A stretch of 51,554 nucleotides of DNA, from NCBI RefSeq assembly GCF_902522795.1, contig NZ_CABYWZ010000013.1, positions 1 to 51,554 of the forward strand, read 5' to 3'. The stretch comes from an uncultured Prochlorococcus sp. (GTDB lineage: Bacteria > Cyanobacteriota > Cyanobacteriia > PCC-6307 > Cyanobiaceae). Of this stretch, positions 1-8,345 are shown in pieces (position 1 is the stretch's first letter; the number at the start of each line of letters is the position of its first letter). A program made the position numbers and the translations under genes. Under the pieces are notes generated by a model. It worked only from the letters and a program-made list of their open reading frames with translations. It did not search any database and was not told where the DNA came from.

Positions 1-94
1 AAGGTTTAGTTTTAAAATTTAATATATTTCTTTTAAATCTCTTTATTAAGTTAGAAGATTATTTCTTATTGAAATAAAATGTTTTAGTAAATAT

Positions 95-415
95 TTATTT
101 TCTAGTGTCTTGATTTATCTGATTTACTAAAGAGTCGATATCTAATTGATTATATGGTGGTGTTTGTTTTTTCTCTGGATAATCATTTCCGATATTGTTT
201 AGCCAATTTTGTTCAATCTTTATGAGATTTTTTGCGATGTTGAACATGCCGCCTTTTTTATATAATTCTTTAATTTTGATAATAATCTCGGAGGTTCTGC
301 TTGATTTAATATTTAATTTATTTGCCAAGTCTTTTTGGGTAAATCCATGCGACTTTAACCAATCTTTAATGAAGGAGACTAGTTCTTTCTCTTCCTGTAT
401 AGATAATTTACTCAT
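95..415 (-). CDS. Small helix-turn-helix protein, function unknown
   Basis: A 106-residue protein I cannot assign to a named family. Residues about 26-48 (FTQKDLANKLNI, a short turn, then an Ile/Lys-rich helix) look like a helix-turn-helix, so DNA binding is a reasonable inference. A hydrophilic, proline- and asparagine-containing tail follows from about residue 78. The ATG directly follows the TGA stop of the upstream DUF1232 gene (TGAATG), so its translation is probably coupled to that gene. Together with the sigma factor further upstream it may form a three-gene transcript. It could be a transcriptional regulator. The sequence does not show what it regulates. Confidence 0.75.
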   Translation of the reverse strand: MSKLSIQEEKELVSFIKDWLKSHGFTQKDLANKLNIKSSRTSEIIIKIKELYKKGGMFNIAKNLIKIEQNWLNNIGNDYPEKKQTPPYNQLDIDSLVNQINQDTRK

Positions 416-784
416 TCAATAAAAAGGAAATAACTTATTAAGCTTATTCTCTGCTCTAGCTCTTATTGAAGGAGTCATATATTTGCTCCATATACTGAGT
501 ACTGCTGTGAGGGCTACAAAATCATCACTAAAACCAACTAAAGGCATAAAGTCAGGGAAAAGATCAAATGGCATAATCAAATATGCTAGAGCAGCCATTA
601 ATGAAACTCTTACTTGTGCTGGAGTATAAGGATCTAAAGCCATCTCCAAAACTTCTAAGGCAGGCTTGGCAATTGTTCTTCCTGCTTTAATAAGAATCTG
701 GATAATGATATTTTCATCGAATGTTGAACTCTCTAAAACTTCAGCATCATAGATTTTTTCTTGGTTTTTGTAATTCTCTTTCAT
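416..784 (-). CDS. DUF1232 (YkvA-like) membrane-associated protein
   Basis: A 122-residue protein with the DUF1232 signature: a hydrophobic helix (RVSLMAALAYLIMPFDLFPD) followed by the typical PLVGFSDD segment, at about residues 58-88. Family members are small proteins with one or two membrane-embedded helices and no established function. The first 35 residues are polar and acidic, and the C-terminus is basic (RARAENKLNKLFPFY). The start is ATG. The stop TGA abuts the ATG of the following helix-turn-helix gene with no spacer, and the sigma-factor gene ends 37 bp upstream. The family call rests on the FDLFPDFMPLVGFSDD motif. Any role is unknown. Confidence 0.85.
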   Translation of the reverse strand: MKENYKNQEKIYDAEVLESSTFDENIIIQILIKAGRTIAKPALEVLEMALDPYTPAQVRVSLMAALAYLIMPFDLFPDFMPLVGFSDDFVALTAVLSIWSKYMTPSIRARAENKLNKLFPFY

Positions 785-821
785 CCTTATAAATGAAATT
801 TAAATATTTTTAATGGAATTT

Positions 822-1745
822 TTAGCTAATAGTATCAACTAATCCATTCTGTATTCCTGCTTTTCTAAGTTTTCTTAAAGCACGTTGAACAACTTGTCGG
901 CAATATTCCCTGCTACAACTCATATGTCTTGCAACTTCAGCTAAAGTTCTCCATTCATTTGAGCCGTCTAAACCAAATCTTAGGCTTACTATCTTTCTTT
1001 CTTTCTCAGTTAAATTTGCTTTATCTAATAACTTCCAAGCCGAGGCCGTCCTTTCGGCTAATTCGGCTAATTCCATTGGGGGAGTTTGATCACTTGGGAG
1101 AATATCAACTAACTCGGAAGGATCTGATTTTGATTTAACGGTACCTTGGAGACTAACAGTAATACTTCTCAATTCACAAGAAAGGAGTTCGTCAATTTCC
1201 TCTTTGGTTATTTTCATTTCTTCCGCAAGCTCATCACTAGTGGGTGGAATACCCTTAAGTTGCATAAGTTTTGATTTTGCTGATCTTAATTTTGTAAGTT
1301 TTTCATTAATGTTAACAGGAATCCTTATCGTTCTACTTTGAGTTGACAATGCTCTATTTAAACCTTGCCTAATCCACCAATAAGCATAGGTAGAAAATCT
1401 ATGTCCTCTAGACGGATCATATTTTTCTACGGCCCTTGTAAGACCTAATGTCCCCTCCTGAATTAAGTCCAGCAATTCTAATCCTTTCCCTTGGTATCTC
1501 TTGGCAAGGTTGACAACTAGTCTAAGGTTGGCTGTTATCATCTCGTTTTTAGCTTTTTCACCAATTTTGATCTTTTTTCTCTCAGCTTCGGAATATTCAC
1601 AAGCGGGGCCTTTCCCTCCTGCCTCTTGACATCTATTAACAAGTACCACCATTTCTTGGACTTTTCTGCCCATTGTGAGTTCTCTTTCGGGAGTCAAAAG
1701 TTGATGACGACCTATTTCACCAAGAAAATCGCTTAATGAACTCAC
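822..1745 (-). CDS. RNA polymerase sigma factor, sigma-70 group 2
   Basis: A 307-residue sigma-70 factor lacking the long N-terminal extension of primary SigA, as expected for a cyanobacterial group 2 (non-essential, RpoD-like) factor. Region 1.2 is seen at residues about 5-17 (SDFLGEIGRHQLL). Region 2 covers about 72-129, with the core-binding DLIQEGTLGL and the -10-binding FSTYAYWWIRQ. Region 3 is about 135-210 and region 4 about 235-300. In region 4.2 the -35 helix reads CSREYCRQVVQRALRKLR, where the usual text is TRERIRQIEAKALRKLR; the Arg, Glu and Gln that contact DNA are kept. The start is GTG, chosen because it sits just before region 1.2. Which paralogue this is cannot be told from the sequence alone. 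It is followed by DUF1232 and HTH genes. Confidence 0.93.
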   Translation of the reverse strand: MSSLSDFLGEIGRHQLLTPERELTMGRKVQEMVVLVNRCQEAGGKGPACEYSEAERKKIKIGEKAKNEMITANLRLVVNLAKRYQGKGLELLDLIQEGTLGLTRAVEKYDPSRGHRFSTYAYWWIRQGLNRALSTQSRTIRIPVNINEKLTKLRSAKSKLMQLKGIPPTSDELAEEMKITKEEIDELLSCELRSITVSLQGTVKSKSDPSELVDILPSDQTPPMELAELAERTASAWKLLDKANLTEKERKIVSLRFGLDGSNEWRTLAEVARHMSCSREYCRQVVQRALRKLRKAGIQNGLVDTIS

Positions 1746-1810
1746 GATTTACCTCTTCGTTAATATATTCAACTTATAGTCAATTCAGTAATAAGCCATA
1801 CATGTAATAA

Positions 1811-1851
1811 TTAATTAATATTTAATTAATAATTATTAATTGGTTAATTAA
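1811..1851. repeat. Phased TTAATTAA elements upstream of the sigma gene
   Basis: Three exact TTAATTAA octamers begin at 1811, 1822 and 1844, with a degenerate copy (TTATTAAT) at 1833. All four are therefore on an 11-bp period, about one helical turn. The block lies between the 3' end of hisIE and the GTG start of the sigma-factor gene, 66-106 bp upstream of that start. It could be a phased protein-binding site or DNA-bending tract, or chance in AT-rich DNA. Confidence 0.45.
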
Positions 1852-1894
1852 TATTATTTTCTTAAATTTTTAGGTAAACAATTATAAAATCCAT

Positions 1895-2554
1895 TTAATT
1901 TTTTCTTCTTGATTCTAGAACAGCAAGTACATCTCTCCACTCAACGCCTTTATGCATAAGGGCTACTTGAAGATGATAAATTAAATCAGCAGCTTCATTT
2001 GAGATTGAATTTTTGTCATTATCTTTGCAAGCCATTATAAATTCCGCAGATTCCTCTCCTATTTTTTTCAAAATAGTATTACTACCTTTTGTTAATAAAT
2101 GATTTGTGTAACTTTTTTCTGATGGGTTTATTGATCTTTCATTAATTGTATTGAATAATTCAGAGCAAATATTTGAGAAGGGAGTTGTTTTTTTCTCTTT
2201 TTTATCAGATTGATTAATTTGGATTTCGTTGAAAAAACAACTTATTTCCCCAGTGTGACATGCCCCAGAACCATTTTGTTCAATCAAGAGGATTAGTGCA
2301 TCATTATCGCAGTCAAATCTTATCTCCTTAAGTATTTGGGTACTTCCACTTGTCGCCCCTTTTCTCCAAATTTCGGATCTTGATCTACTCCAATAATGAA
2401 CGTTTTTGGTTTCAAGTGTCATTGTCAAAGATTCTTTGTTCATCCAAGCAAGCATAAGAATTGATCCGTCAAGCCAATCTTGTGCTATTGCAGGGATTAA
2501 TCCATAATTATCAAAGCGTAGATCCTCTATCGAAAAATTTGTTGAATAAGTCAT
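1895..2554 (-). CDS. hisIE: Bifunctional phosphoribosyl-AMP cyclohydrolase / phosphoribosyl-ATP pyrophosphatase
   Basis: Catalyses the second and third steps of histidine synthesis: hydrolysis of PR-ATP to PR-AMP (HisE half), then ring opening of PR-AMP (HisI half). The HisI domain spans residues 1 to about 110, with HYWSRSRSEIWRKG at 53-66, the metal-binding acidic stretch DCDND at 81-85, and Cys82, Cys99 and Cys106, which match the zinc cysteines of the family. The HisE domain covers about 125-219, with the MazG-like GEESAE motif at 166-171 and a later E/D pair in NEAADL. At 219 residues it has the normal length for the fusion. The start is ATG. It stands alone between the sigma gene and a divergent PTPS-family gene. 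Confidence 0.97.
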   Translation of the reverse strand: MTYSTNFSIEDLRFDNYGLIPAIAQDWLDGSILMLAWMNKESLTMTLETKNVHYWSRSRSEIWRKGATSGSTQILKEIRFDCDNDALILLIEQNGSGACHTGEISCFFNEIQINQSDKKEKKTTPFSNICSELFNTINERSINPSEKSYTNHLLTKGSNTILKKIGEESAEFIMACKDNDKNSISNEAADLIYHLQVALMHKGVEWRDVLAVLESRRKN

Positions 2555-2617
2555 TATGTTCTATATGTTAAATCATACTCAATGTGTTTTATTAAAAATT
2601 ATCCTAGCAGTTAATTG

Positions 2618-3088
2618 ATGTATATTCATTCACTGAAATTTTCATGCAGCAAAAGTTACGAGGATTTTCCCTGCTCACATAGGCAATGGCGCCATGAAGG
2701 CCACTGCAGATTTGTGCATGGATATTCAAGATCATTCACCTTTTGGTTCACTGCAAAAAAATTAGACCTAAACGGTTTTGTTGTCGATTTTTCAAGTCTA
2801 AAGCCCCTAGAAAAAAAACTAAAGGAGCAATTTGACCATACTTTTTTAATAAATAAAGATGACCCTTTGCTGAATTACTGGGAAAAATTACATGACTTAG
2901 ATGCTTTAGATCTGAGAATTATGGATAATGTGGGAATGGAGTTCACCTCTGAATTAATTTGGAGATGGGCTAATGAATACTTACAGGATAAGGATAAGGG
3001 CAGAACATGTTGTTGGAAAACAGAATCAAAAGAAAATAAATCGAACAAAGCTAGTTATGAGGAAATCCCTGATTGGTTCAAATCTTAG
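2618..3088 (+). CDS. 6-pyruvoyltetrahydropterin synthase / QueD-family protein
   Basis: A 156-residue protein of the PTPS/QueD fold (pterin or preQ0 precursor synthesis). The family's C-x3-H-G motif is at residues 30-36 (CRFVHG), a QFDHTFLIN segment around His74 corresponds to the catalytic DH..LN region, and Glu112 in GMEFTSELIW corresponds to the substrate-anchoring Glu. The unusual point is residue 37, which is Tyr where the family has the third zinc-binding His (HGH becomes HGY). A nearby His/Cys-rich stretch (residues 19-30) might supply another ligand. The C-terminus has a lysine-rich extension with paired Cys131-Cys132. I chose ATG at 2618 over an adjacent TTG at 2615. QueD, a PTPS-III-like enzyme or a divergent relative all remain possible. 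Confidence 0.85.
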   Translation: MYIHSLKFSCSKSYEDFPCSHRQWRHEGHCRFVHGYSRSFTFWFTAKKLDLNGFVVDFSSLKPLEKKLKEQFDHTFLINKDDPLLNYWEKLHDLDALDLRIMDNVGMEFTSELIWRWANEYLQDKDKGRTCCWKTESKENKSNKASYEEIPDWFKS

Positions 3089-3136
3089 ATAAAGTTGTTA
3101 AATTTCAAGTCATATAGGATTCTTTAATTTAGATCT

Positions 3137-5719
3137 TTAATCAACAATTATCTCTCCATTAACTAGATAAATATTAATCTCGTCTTTATTAAGGTAATTA
3201 TTATTTAATATATTATTTGAAATTTTTGTCTCAATTTGTTTTTGAATAATTCTTTTTAAAGGCCTTGCACCATAAGTATGATCGAAACTATTTTTGACAA
3301 GTTGGTTGATTGCCTCATCCGTAATTTTGAATTTTAAGTTTTTTTTGTTTAGTCTTTTTTCTAAATGTTTAAGCTGGATTTTTGCAATTTCTTTTATGTC
3401 ATTGAATTCTAGATTATTAAAAATAACTATTTCATCAAGTCGATTTAAAAACTCAGGCTTGAAGAATTTCTTAATTTCATTATCTACAACTTTTTTAATT
3501 TCACTTGTATCTTCTTTTCTCACTGATAAATCATTTATTGATTGACTTCCTAAATTACTCGTGAGAACAATAATTGAATTCTTGAAATTTATTGTAAGAC
3601 CTTGACCATCAGTAATGATTCCATCATCAAGAACCTGTAAGAGAATATCTAAAATATCTTTGTGAGCTTTTTCTATTTCATCAAGAAGTATCAATGAATA
3701 AGGATTTTTGCGTACAGCTTCAGTTAGTTGACCGCCTGATTCAAAACCTAAATATCCGGGAGGCGCACCTATAATTTTGCTCACTGAATGCTTTTCCATA
3801 TATTCAGACATATCCAGTCTTGTAATTGAAGAATTTGAATCGAATATAATTTTGGCTGTTACTTTACTTAGCTCTGTTTTCCCAACACCAGTTGGACCTA
3901 AAAAGAGGAAACTCGCTAATGGCTTGCTTGGATCATTTAGACCAGTCCTTGATCTCTTAATGGAATCTGCAACAGCCCTAATTGCACTATCTTGACCAAT
4001 AATTTTTTCTTTAAGGATTGACTCGAGGCTCAAGAGTTTTTCTTTTTCTGACTGGTTTAAGTTCTGTACTGGAATAGAGGTCCACTTTGAGACAACTTCT
4101 GCAATATCATCAAAAGTCACCTCTTGTCTTAAAAGACTTGCATCTCCATTTTTTTGAGAATTTACTAGGGACTCACTTTTTTCTTTCAATTTTTTTTGCA
4201 AAGAATTTAAAGTTCCAAATTCTAATTCTGCTGCTTTGTTGAGGTCAAAACTCCTTTTGGCTTGATCTATTTGAAGTTGAACAGATTCAATTTCTTCTTT
4301 TATAGTGCTAATCTCGTCAATTTCATCTTTTTCTTTTTTCCATTGAGCGCCTAATTCTGCCTGTTTATCTTTAAGGGATATAAGTTCATTATTGATTTTT
4401 TTTAATCTTTCTATAGAAAAATCATCCGTTTCTCTTTTTAAAGATAATTTTTCCATCTCAAACTGTAGAACTTTTCGATCAATTTCATCAATTTCTTCAG
4501 GTTTGGAAGTTATGACCATATTTAATCTTGAGGCTGCTTCATCGATTAGATCTATTGCTTTGTCAGGAAGAAATCTATCGTTAATATATCTTTCGCTAAG
4601 GGTTGCAGCAGCAACTAAAGCATTATCAGAAATTCTCACACTATGATGCACTTCGTATCTTTCTCTCAAGCCTCTTAAAATTGATACAGTATCATTTATT
4701 GAAGGAGCATCAACTTTTATCTTTTGAAATCTTCGTTCTAAAGCAGGATCTTTTTCTATATTTTGTTTATGTTCATTTATAGTTGTAGCACCAATACATC
4801 TAAGTTCTCCTCTCGCAAGCATTGGTTTTAATAGGTTGCTTGCATCTAAAGAACCTCCACTAGCGCCTGCACCAACTACCGTATGAATTTCATCAATAAA
4901 AAGAATAATCTTACCGTCTGAGTCTTTCACTTTCTTTAGAATATTTTTTATTCTTTCTTCAAATTCTCCACGATATTTTGCCCCAGCTAAAAGTGAACCC
5001 ATATCTAATGAAATTAGTTTCCTATCTTGAAGAGCAGAAGGTACATCACCATTAATAATTCTTTGAGCTAACCCTTCTACAATGGCTGTTTTGCCAACCC
5101 CAGGTTCTCCAATAAGAACTGGATTGTTTTTTGTTCTTCTACTCAATATTTGAATTGTTCTTCTAATCTCTTCATCCCTACCAATAACTGGGTCTAAAAT
5201 CCCATCTCGTGCAGATTGAGTTAGATCAATACCATATTTTTCCAAAGACTCATTAGAACCATTTAATTCATTTTTTACTGCAGGATCTGACTTCATTTTC
5301 TTTATAATTTCAAGAAATTCTGGAATACCTCTTTGATTTAAAATTTGAAATCTATAATTGTTATCATAAGCGAAACCGTAAACTAAGTGTTCTGTTGATA
5401 TCACTACATCATTTAAAGTATTTTTAATATCATTCGCCTTCAAAAATATTTTGTGAAGAGTCTCACCAATATATAAATTATCTTGTTTATTTTTCATTTT
5501 TGCCTTCGCATTTAATGAAGAAATTATTTCCCTCTCAAGATCTTTTAGATTTACATTATTTTTTTCTAAAATATTTTTTGTAATATTGTCCTCTTCTATA
5601 AGAGCTAATAATAAATTATCAGAGTCTACGTTTTGTTGATAATTTTTATAAGCAATTTCTTTGGCAAAAATAAAACAGTCCCAAGCAGAATTTGAGAATT
5701 CGCTTGGGACTGTTTTCAT
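3137..5719 (-). CDS. clpB: ClpB-type disaggregase (AAA+ chaperone)
   Basis: ATP-driven disaggregase that works with DnaK to rescue aggregated proteins. At 860 residues it is full length. It has an N-terminal Clp repeat domain (about 1-150), then [13 protein letters not shown] and [11 protein letters not shown]1 follows, with Walker A GEPGVGKT at 204-211, Walker [10 protein letters not shown] and the LERRF arginine finger. A coiled-coil middle domain lies at about 400-530. NBD2 has Walker A GPTGVGKT at 608-615 and [11 protein letters not shown]. The middle domain separates it from ClpA, and there is no ClpP-loop evidence to suggest a protease partner. Cyanobacteria usually carry two ClpB paralogues; I cannot say which this is. 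Codons 2-16 form one strong hairpin (see the separate terminator entry). petE lies 67 bp upstream. Confidence 0.95.
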   Translation of the reverse strand: MKTVPSEFSNSAWDCFIFAKEIAYKNYQQNVDSDNLLLALIEEDNITKNILEKNNVNLKDLEREIISSLNAKAKMKNKQDNLYIGETLHKIFLKANDIKNTLNDVVISTEHLVYGFAYDNNYRFQILNQRGIPEFLEIIKKMKSDPAVKNELNGSNESLEKYGIDLTQSARDGILDPVIGRDEEIRRTIQILSRRTKNNPVLIGEPGVGKTAIVEGLAQRIINGDVPSALQDRKLISLDMGSLLAGAKYRGEFEERIKNILKKVKDSDGKIILFIDEIHTVVGAGASGGSLDASNLLKPMLARGELRCIGATTINEHKQNIEKDPALERRFQKIKVDAPSINDTVSILRGLRERYEVHHSVRISDNALVAAATLSERYINDRFLPDKAIDLIDEAASRLNMVITSKPEEIDEIDRKVLQFEMEKLSLKRETDDFSIERLKKINNELISLKDKQAELGAQWKKEKDEIDEISTIKEEIESVQLQIDQAKRSFDLNKAAELEFGTLNSLQKKLKEKSESLVNSQKNGDASLLRQEVTFDDIAEVVSKWTSIPVQNLNQSEKEKLLSLESILKEKIIGQDSAIRAVADSIKRSRTGLNDPSKPLASFLFLGPTGVGKTELSKVTAKIIFDSNSSITRLDMSEYMEKHSVSKIIGAPPGYLGFESGGQLTEAVRKNPYSLILLDEIEKAHKDILDILLQVLDDGIITDGQGLTINFKNSIIVLTSNLGSQSINDLSVRKEDTSEIKKVVDNEIKKFFKPEFLNRLDEIVIFNNLEFNDIKEIAKIQLKHLEKRLNKKNLKFKITDEAINQLVKNSFDHTYGARPLKRIIQKQIETKISNNILNNNYLNKDEINIYLVNGEIIVD
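5666..5716 (-). terminator. Terminator-like hairpin of petE, inside the clpB start
   Basis: Read on the minus strand, AAAACAGTCCCAAGC (5716-5702) pairs perfectly with GCTTGGGACTGTTTT (5686-5672). The interior adds GAATT/AATTC around a CTCA tetraloop with one bulged U at 5687. That makes 20 bp of stem, followed by A and five Us. It lies 71-115 nt after the petE stop and directly after the clpB ATG (5719-5717), so it is also clpB codons 2-16. It has the form of an intrinsic terminator. It might also control clpB translation. Confidence 0.7.
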
Positions 5720-5786
5720 TAATCAAAATTTGAATATGACCGTGATAAATATTAAATCAAAAAGGGTGTTTAAATATTTAGTAGAT

Positions 5787-6137
5787 TTATTCAACAATAA
5801 CTTTACCTACCATTCCAGCTCCTCTATGGGGCTCGCAATAGTAATCATAAGTTCCAGCAGTATCAAATGTTTCTTCCCAAGACTCTCCTGGAGCAAAAGC
5901 TAGGTCCGCATGACTTAATTCCTCATGCCCATCAAAAACAGCATTGTGAGGGGCAAGTTTATTATTGACGAATTTAACTGTATCACCAGCACTAATGGTT
6001 ACTGTACTTGGTTCAAATGCAAGCATTCCAGCATCTGTTCCGAGTTTTACTTCAACAGTCTTAGCTGAAACTGATGAAATACCTAGACCTAGAGTTAAAA
6101 CTATTGCAAATAACCCTGCAAAGATTGAACGTAACAT
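5787..6137 (-). CDS. petE: Plastocyanin
   Basis: Lumenal blue-copper protein that carries electrons from cytochrome b6f (cytochrome f) to photosystem I. A typical signal peptide occupies residues 1 to about 25 ([17 protein letters not shown]), with cleavage expected before KTVEVKLG, for export to the thylakoid lumen. The copper ligands are all visible: His64 (LAPHN), then Cys101, His104 and Met109 in [11 protein letters not shown]. At 116 residues it matches other cyanobacterial precursors. The start is ATG. It lies 59 bp downstream of the SDR gene, enough for its own promoter, and is followed by a strong hairpin that overlaps the start of clpB. Confidence 0.98.
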   Translation of the reverse strand: MLRSIFAGLFAIVLTLGLGISSVSAKTVEVKLGTDAGMLAFEPSTVTISAGDTVKFVNNKLAPHNAVFDGHEELSHADLAFAPGESWEETFDTAGTYDYYCEPHRGAGMVGKVIVE

Positions 6138-6153
6138 AATAAAAATTTGCTTA

Positions 6154-6159
6154 TCTATA
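6154..6159 (-). promoter_or_regulatory. Possible -10 box of petE
   Basis: On the minus strand TATAGA (6159-6154) lies 17 nt upstream of the petE ATG, inside a run of alternating TA. A TTACCA about 15 nt further upstream could be a weak -35. The resulting leader would be about 10 nt. The call is weak because the whole gap is AT-rich. Confidence 0.3.
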
Positions 6160-6196
6160 TATATTACAAGGCTTTGGTAACCTAACTGCGAGAATT

Positions 6197-7180
6197 TTAA
6201 TTGTTATTACAGCTTGGTAACTTTGATAACCTTAAAATATCATTCAGTGACTTGGCATAACTTTTAAGTTTGAAAGTCTCAGGATTAGTGATGGGGACAT
6301 GATTAAAGTCATATTTTTTGATATTGAAGGTATCCCAAGGAGTAGTTTGAATGGGGAGAATTCTTAATAATATTTTTAGAATATTTTTTGTAAGCGGTAT
6401 CGCAAAAAATCTCCTCATATTATGTCTTTTTAACAGTGTAATTATGGCATCATCAATTGAAATGAATTTTTGACCTAGCACAAATTTTCTAAAGCCTTTG
6501 TATTGCTCTTCTTTATGATTTTTAATTAGAAACCCGCAAATCTGGGCGATATCATTTGCGTGTATAAAGTGAAATTTAGAATCGAGTTTTAAAAATCTTG
6601 CCAACCAAAGCCATCTCCCAATTTCTTTCAATCCACTAGTTAAATAACTCACAGGATATTTACTTTTTTTTCCTAGATCCCCTCCAAAAACCAAGGTAGG
6701 GAAAACAGCGAATGTTTTTTCTGCAAATGAGCTTTCTCTAAGTCTGTGGAAACATTCATATTTTGTTTGAATGTACTCTGTTCCATAAATCAATGATTCC
6801 CTCATTAATTCTGTTTGGGTATCAAGAATACTAGCGGTTGAAAAATAAATAATCTTTTCTAACTTTTCAATATCAAGCATTTCTAGTAATTCTTCAAAAG
6901 CTTTAATATTTACTTCATAGGCTCTTTTTGGATCTCCCCAAGCTGTAGCAGTATGTACTAGGTAATTAATTTGACTAATTTCCTTTTTGTACCTATTTGA
7001 TTCCCTGATATCGCACACCATTAACTTGACTCTTTTATTTTCTTGAACAGAAATTGGTAACTTACTTTTGTCTCTTACCATGAGATAAAGCCTGAATTTT
7101 GTGTTTTTCAAAAACCAATCAACTAAATATTGGCCAACACATCCATTAGCGCCTGTTATTAATAAGTTTTTATATGCCAA
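6197..7180 (-). CDS. NAD(P)-dependent epimerase/dehydratase (extended SDR)
   Basis: A 327-residue extended short-chain dehydrogenase/reductase. The N-terminal Rossmann motif GANGCVGQ is at residues 10-17, and the YxxxK pair (YIQTK) near residue 136 follows a FSTAS strand, as in sugar-nucleotide epimerases and related reductases. The substrate is not evident. A basic C-terminal part (about 220-327) with [11 protein letters not shown] and a hydrophobic helix resembles membrane-associated steroid/sterol-type or sugar-type SDRs. The start is TTG, chosen because the Rossmann motif follows immediately and the next ATG would delete it. hemE ends 8 bp upstream on the same strand, so the two are probably co-transcribed. 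Confidence 0.85.
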   Translation of the reverse strand: MAYKNLLITGANGCVGQYLVDWFLKNTKFRLYLMVRDKSKLPISVQENKRVKLMVCDIRESNRYKKEISQINYLVHTATAWGDPKRAYEVNIKAFEELLEMLDIEKLEKIIYFSTASILDTQTELMRESLIYGTEYIQTKYECFHRLRESSFAEKTFAVFPTLVFGGDLGKKSKYPVSYLTSGLKEIGRWLWLARFLKLDSKFHFIHANDIAQICGFLIKNHKEEQYKGFRKFVLGQKFISIDDAIITLLKRHNMRRFFAIPLTKNILKILLRILPIQTTPWDTFNIKKYDFNHVPITNPETFKLKSYAKSLNDILRLSKLPSCNNN

Positions 7181-7188
7181 AACTTTTA

Positions 7189-8229
7189 CTAGTAAGTGAG
7201 TTTTTTCCCATGTTCAAAAAATGTTTGAGCATTTTCTTCTGGAGTCCCAGGTAAAATCCCATGACCCAAATTAAGAATATATTTCCTGTCTTTAATTTTA
7301 TTGAAAGTATTATCGATCCTTTCTTTTATTGATTCTTTATTTCCGAATAAAATCCCAGGGTCAACATTACCTTGAATTCCAATCCCCTTGGGGATTCTTT
7401 TACAAGCCTCTTCAATATCTACTGTCCAGTCTAATGAAATTATATCTACTCCAGTTTTGGCCATTCTTTCCAGTACCCCAGCACTTCCCGAAATGTAAAG
7501 AATTATTGGTGTTTCAGGATATTCCGCTTTTACAATTTCAACAACTTTTTTTTGATACGGTCCAGCAAAGATATCATAATCTTGTGGGCTTAGTTGGCCT
7601 GCCCATGAATCAAAAATTTGTACTACTTGCGCTCCAGATTTTATTTGATATTTAAGATATTCACCAATAGATTTTGCAAAATGATCAAGAAGTTTATGAA
7701 GTAAATCTGGTTCATTAAAAGCCATTGATTTTATTAAGGAATAATTTTTACTGCTTTTACCTTCAACTACATATGCAGCAAGAGTCCAAGGTGAGCCAAC
7801 AAAACCTAAAACAGTTGCCTCATTATTCACATCTTTTTTTAGTGAAGAAAGAACTTGCCCAACAAAGCTTAAACTCTCACTTGGATTTAATTCTTTTAAA
7901 GTTTCTACCTGATTAAGAGTTCTTATTGGGTCCTCAATAATTGGACCTTTACTTTCTATTATTTCAAAATTTATGCCCATCCCTGGAAGAGGTGTGAGAA
8001 TATCTGAAAAAAGGATCACTCCATCCGGTTTGAAAGCATTAAAAGGCTGCATTGAAATCTCATATGATAGTTCTGGATTTTCAGACCTCTCTCTAAAGCT
8101 TGGGTAACGCTCCCTTAAATCTCTATAGATTTTCATATATCTTCCTGCTTGCCTCATCATCCATACTGGAGGCCTATTTACTTTTTTACCTAATGCGGCA
8201 GAAAGTAGTAGTGGTAAATCTTGACCCAT
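7189..8229 (-). CDS. hemE: Uroporphyrinogen decarboxylase
   Basis: Removes the four acetate carboxyls of uroporphyrinogen III to give coproporphyrinogen III, a step shared by haem and chlorophyll synthesis. At 346 residues it has the standard length. The active-site signature MMRQAGRYM is at about 24-32, [14 protein letters not shown] carries the catalytic Asp, [13 protein letters not shown] and a late [12 protein letters not shown] also fit the family. The start is ATG. It lies 116 bp after glgB and 8 bp before the SDR gene, all on the minus strand. Confidence 0.98.
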   Translation of the reverse strand: MGQDLPLLLSAALGKKVNRPPVWMMRQAGRYMKIYRDLRERYPSFRERSENPELSYEISMQPFNAFKPDGVILFSDILTPLPGMGINFEIIESKGPIIEDPIRTLNQVETLKELNPSESLSFVGQVLSSLKKDVNNEATVLGFVGSPWTLAAYVVEGKSSKNYSLIKSMAFNEPDLLHKLLDHFAKSIGEYLKYQIKSGAQVVQIFDSWAGQLSPQDYDIFAGPYQKKVVEIVKAEYPETPIILYISGSAGVLERMAKTGVDIISLDWTVDIEEACKRIPKGIGIQGNVDPGILFGNKESIKERIDNTFNKIKDRKYILNLGHGILPGTPEENAQTFFEHGKKLTY

Positions 8230-8345
8230 TTTTCAATTCGATATTTTAAAAAAAATTAAAATCCAACTTAAAAATCTTACAATGTAAAGCAGAGCAAAAG
8301 CGTTATATGAACATTTATATGAAGCACTAAGTTAAATGAGCCTTC

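Noticed and set aside
5661..5903. Plus-strand open frame of 80 codons across the clpB-petE junction
   Set aside because: It lies opposite two clear genes and has no family resemblance; it arises from the antisense of petE and clpB.
7329..7655. Plus-strand open frame of 108 codons inside hemE
   Set aside because: Antisense shadow of a well-supported hemE reading frame; sequence is low-complexity and Leu/Phe/Gln-rich.
8230..8345. Possible small RNA or short gene between glgB and hemE
   Set aside because: No stable hairpin, clear -10 element or open frame over 10 codons in either strand; it appears to be an ordinary intergenic gap.
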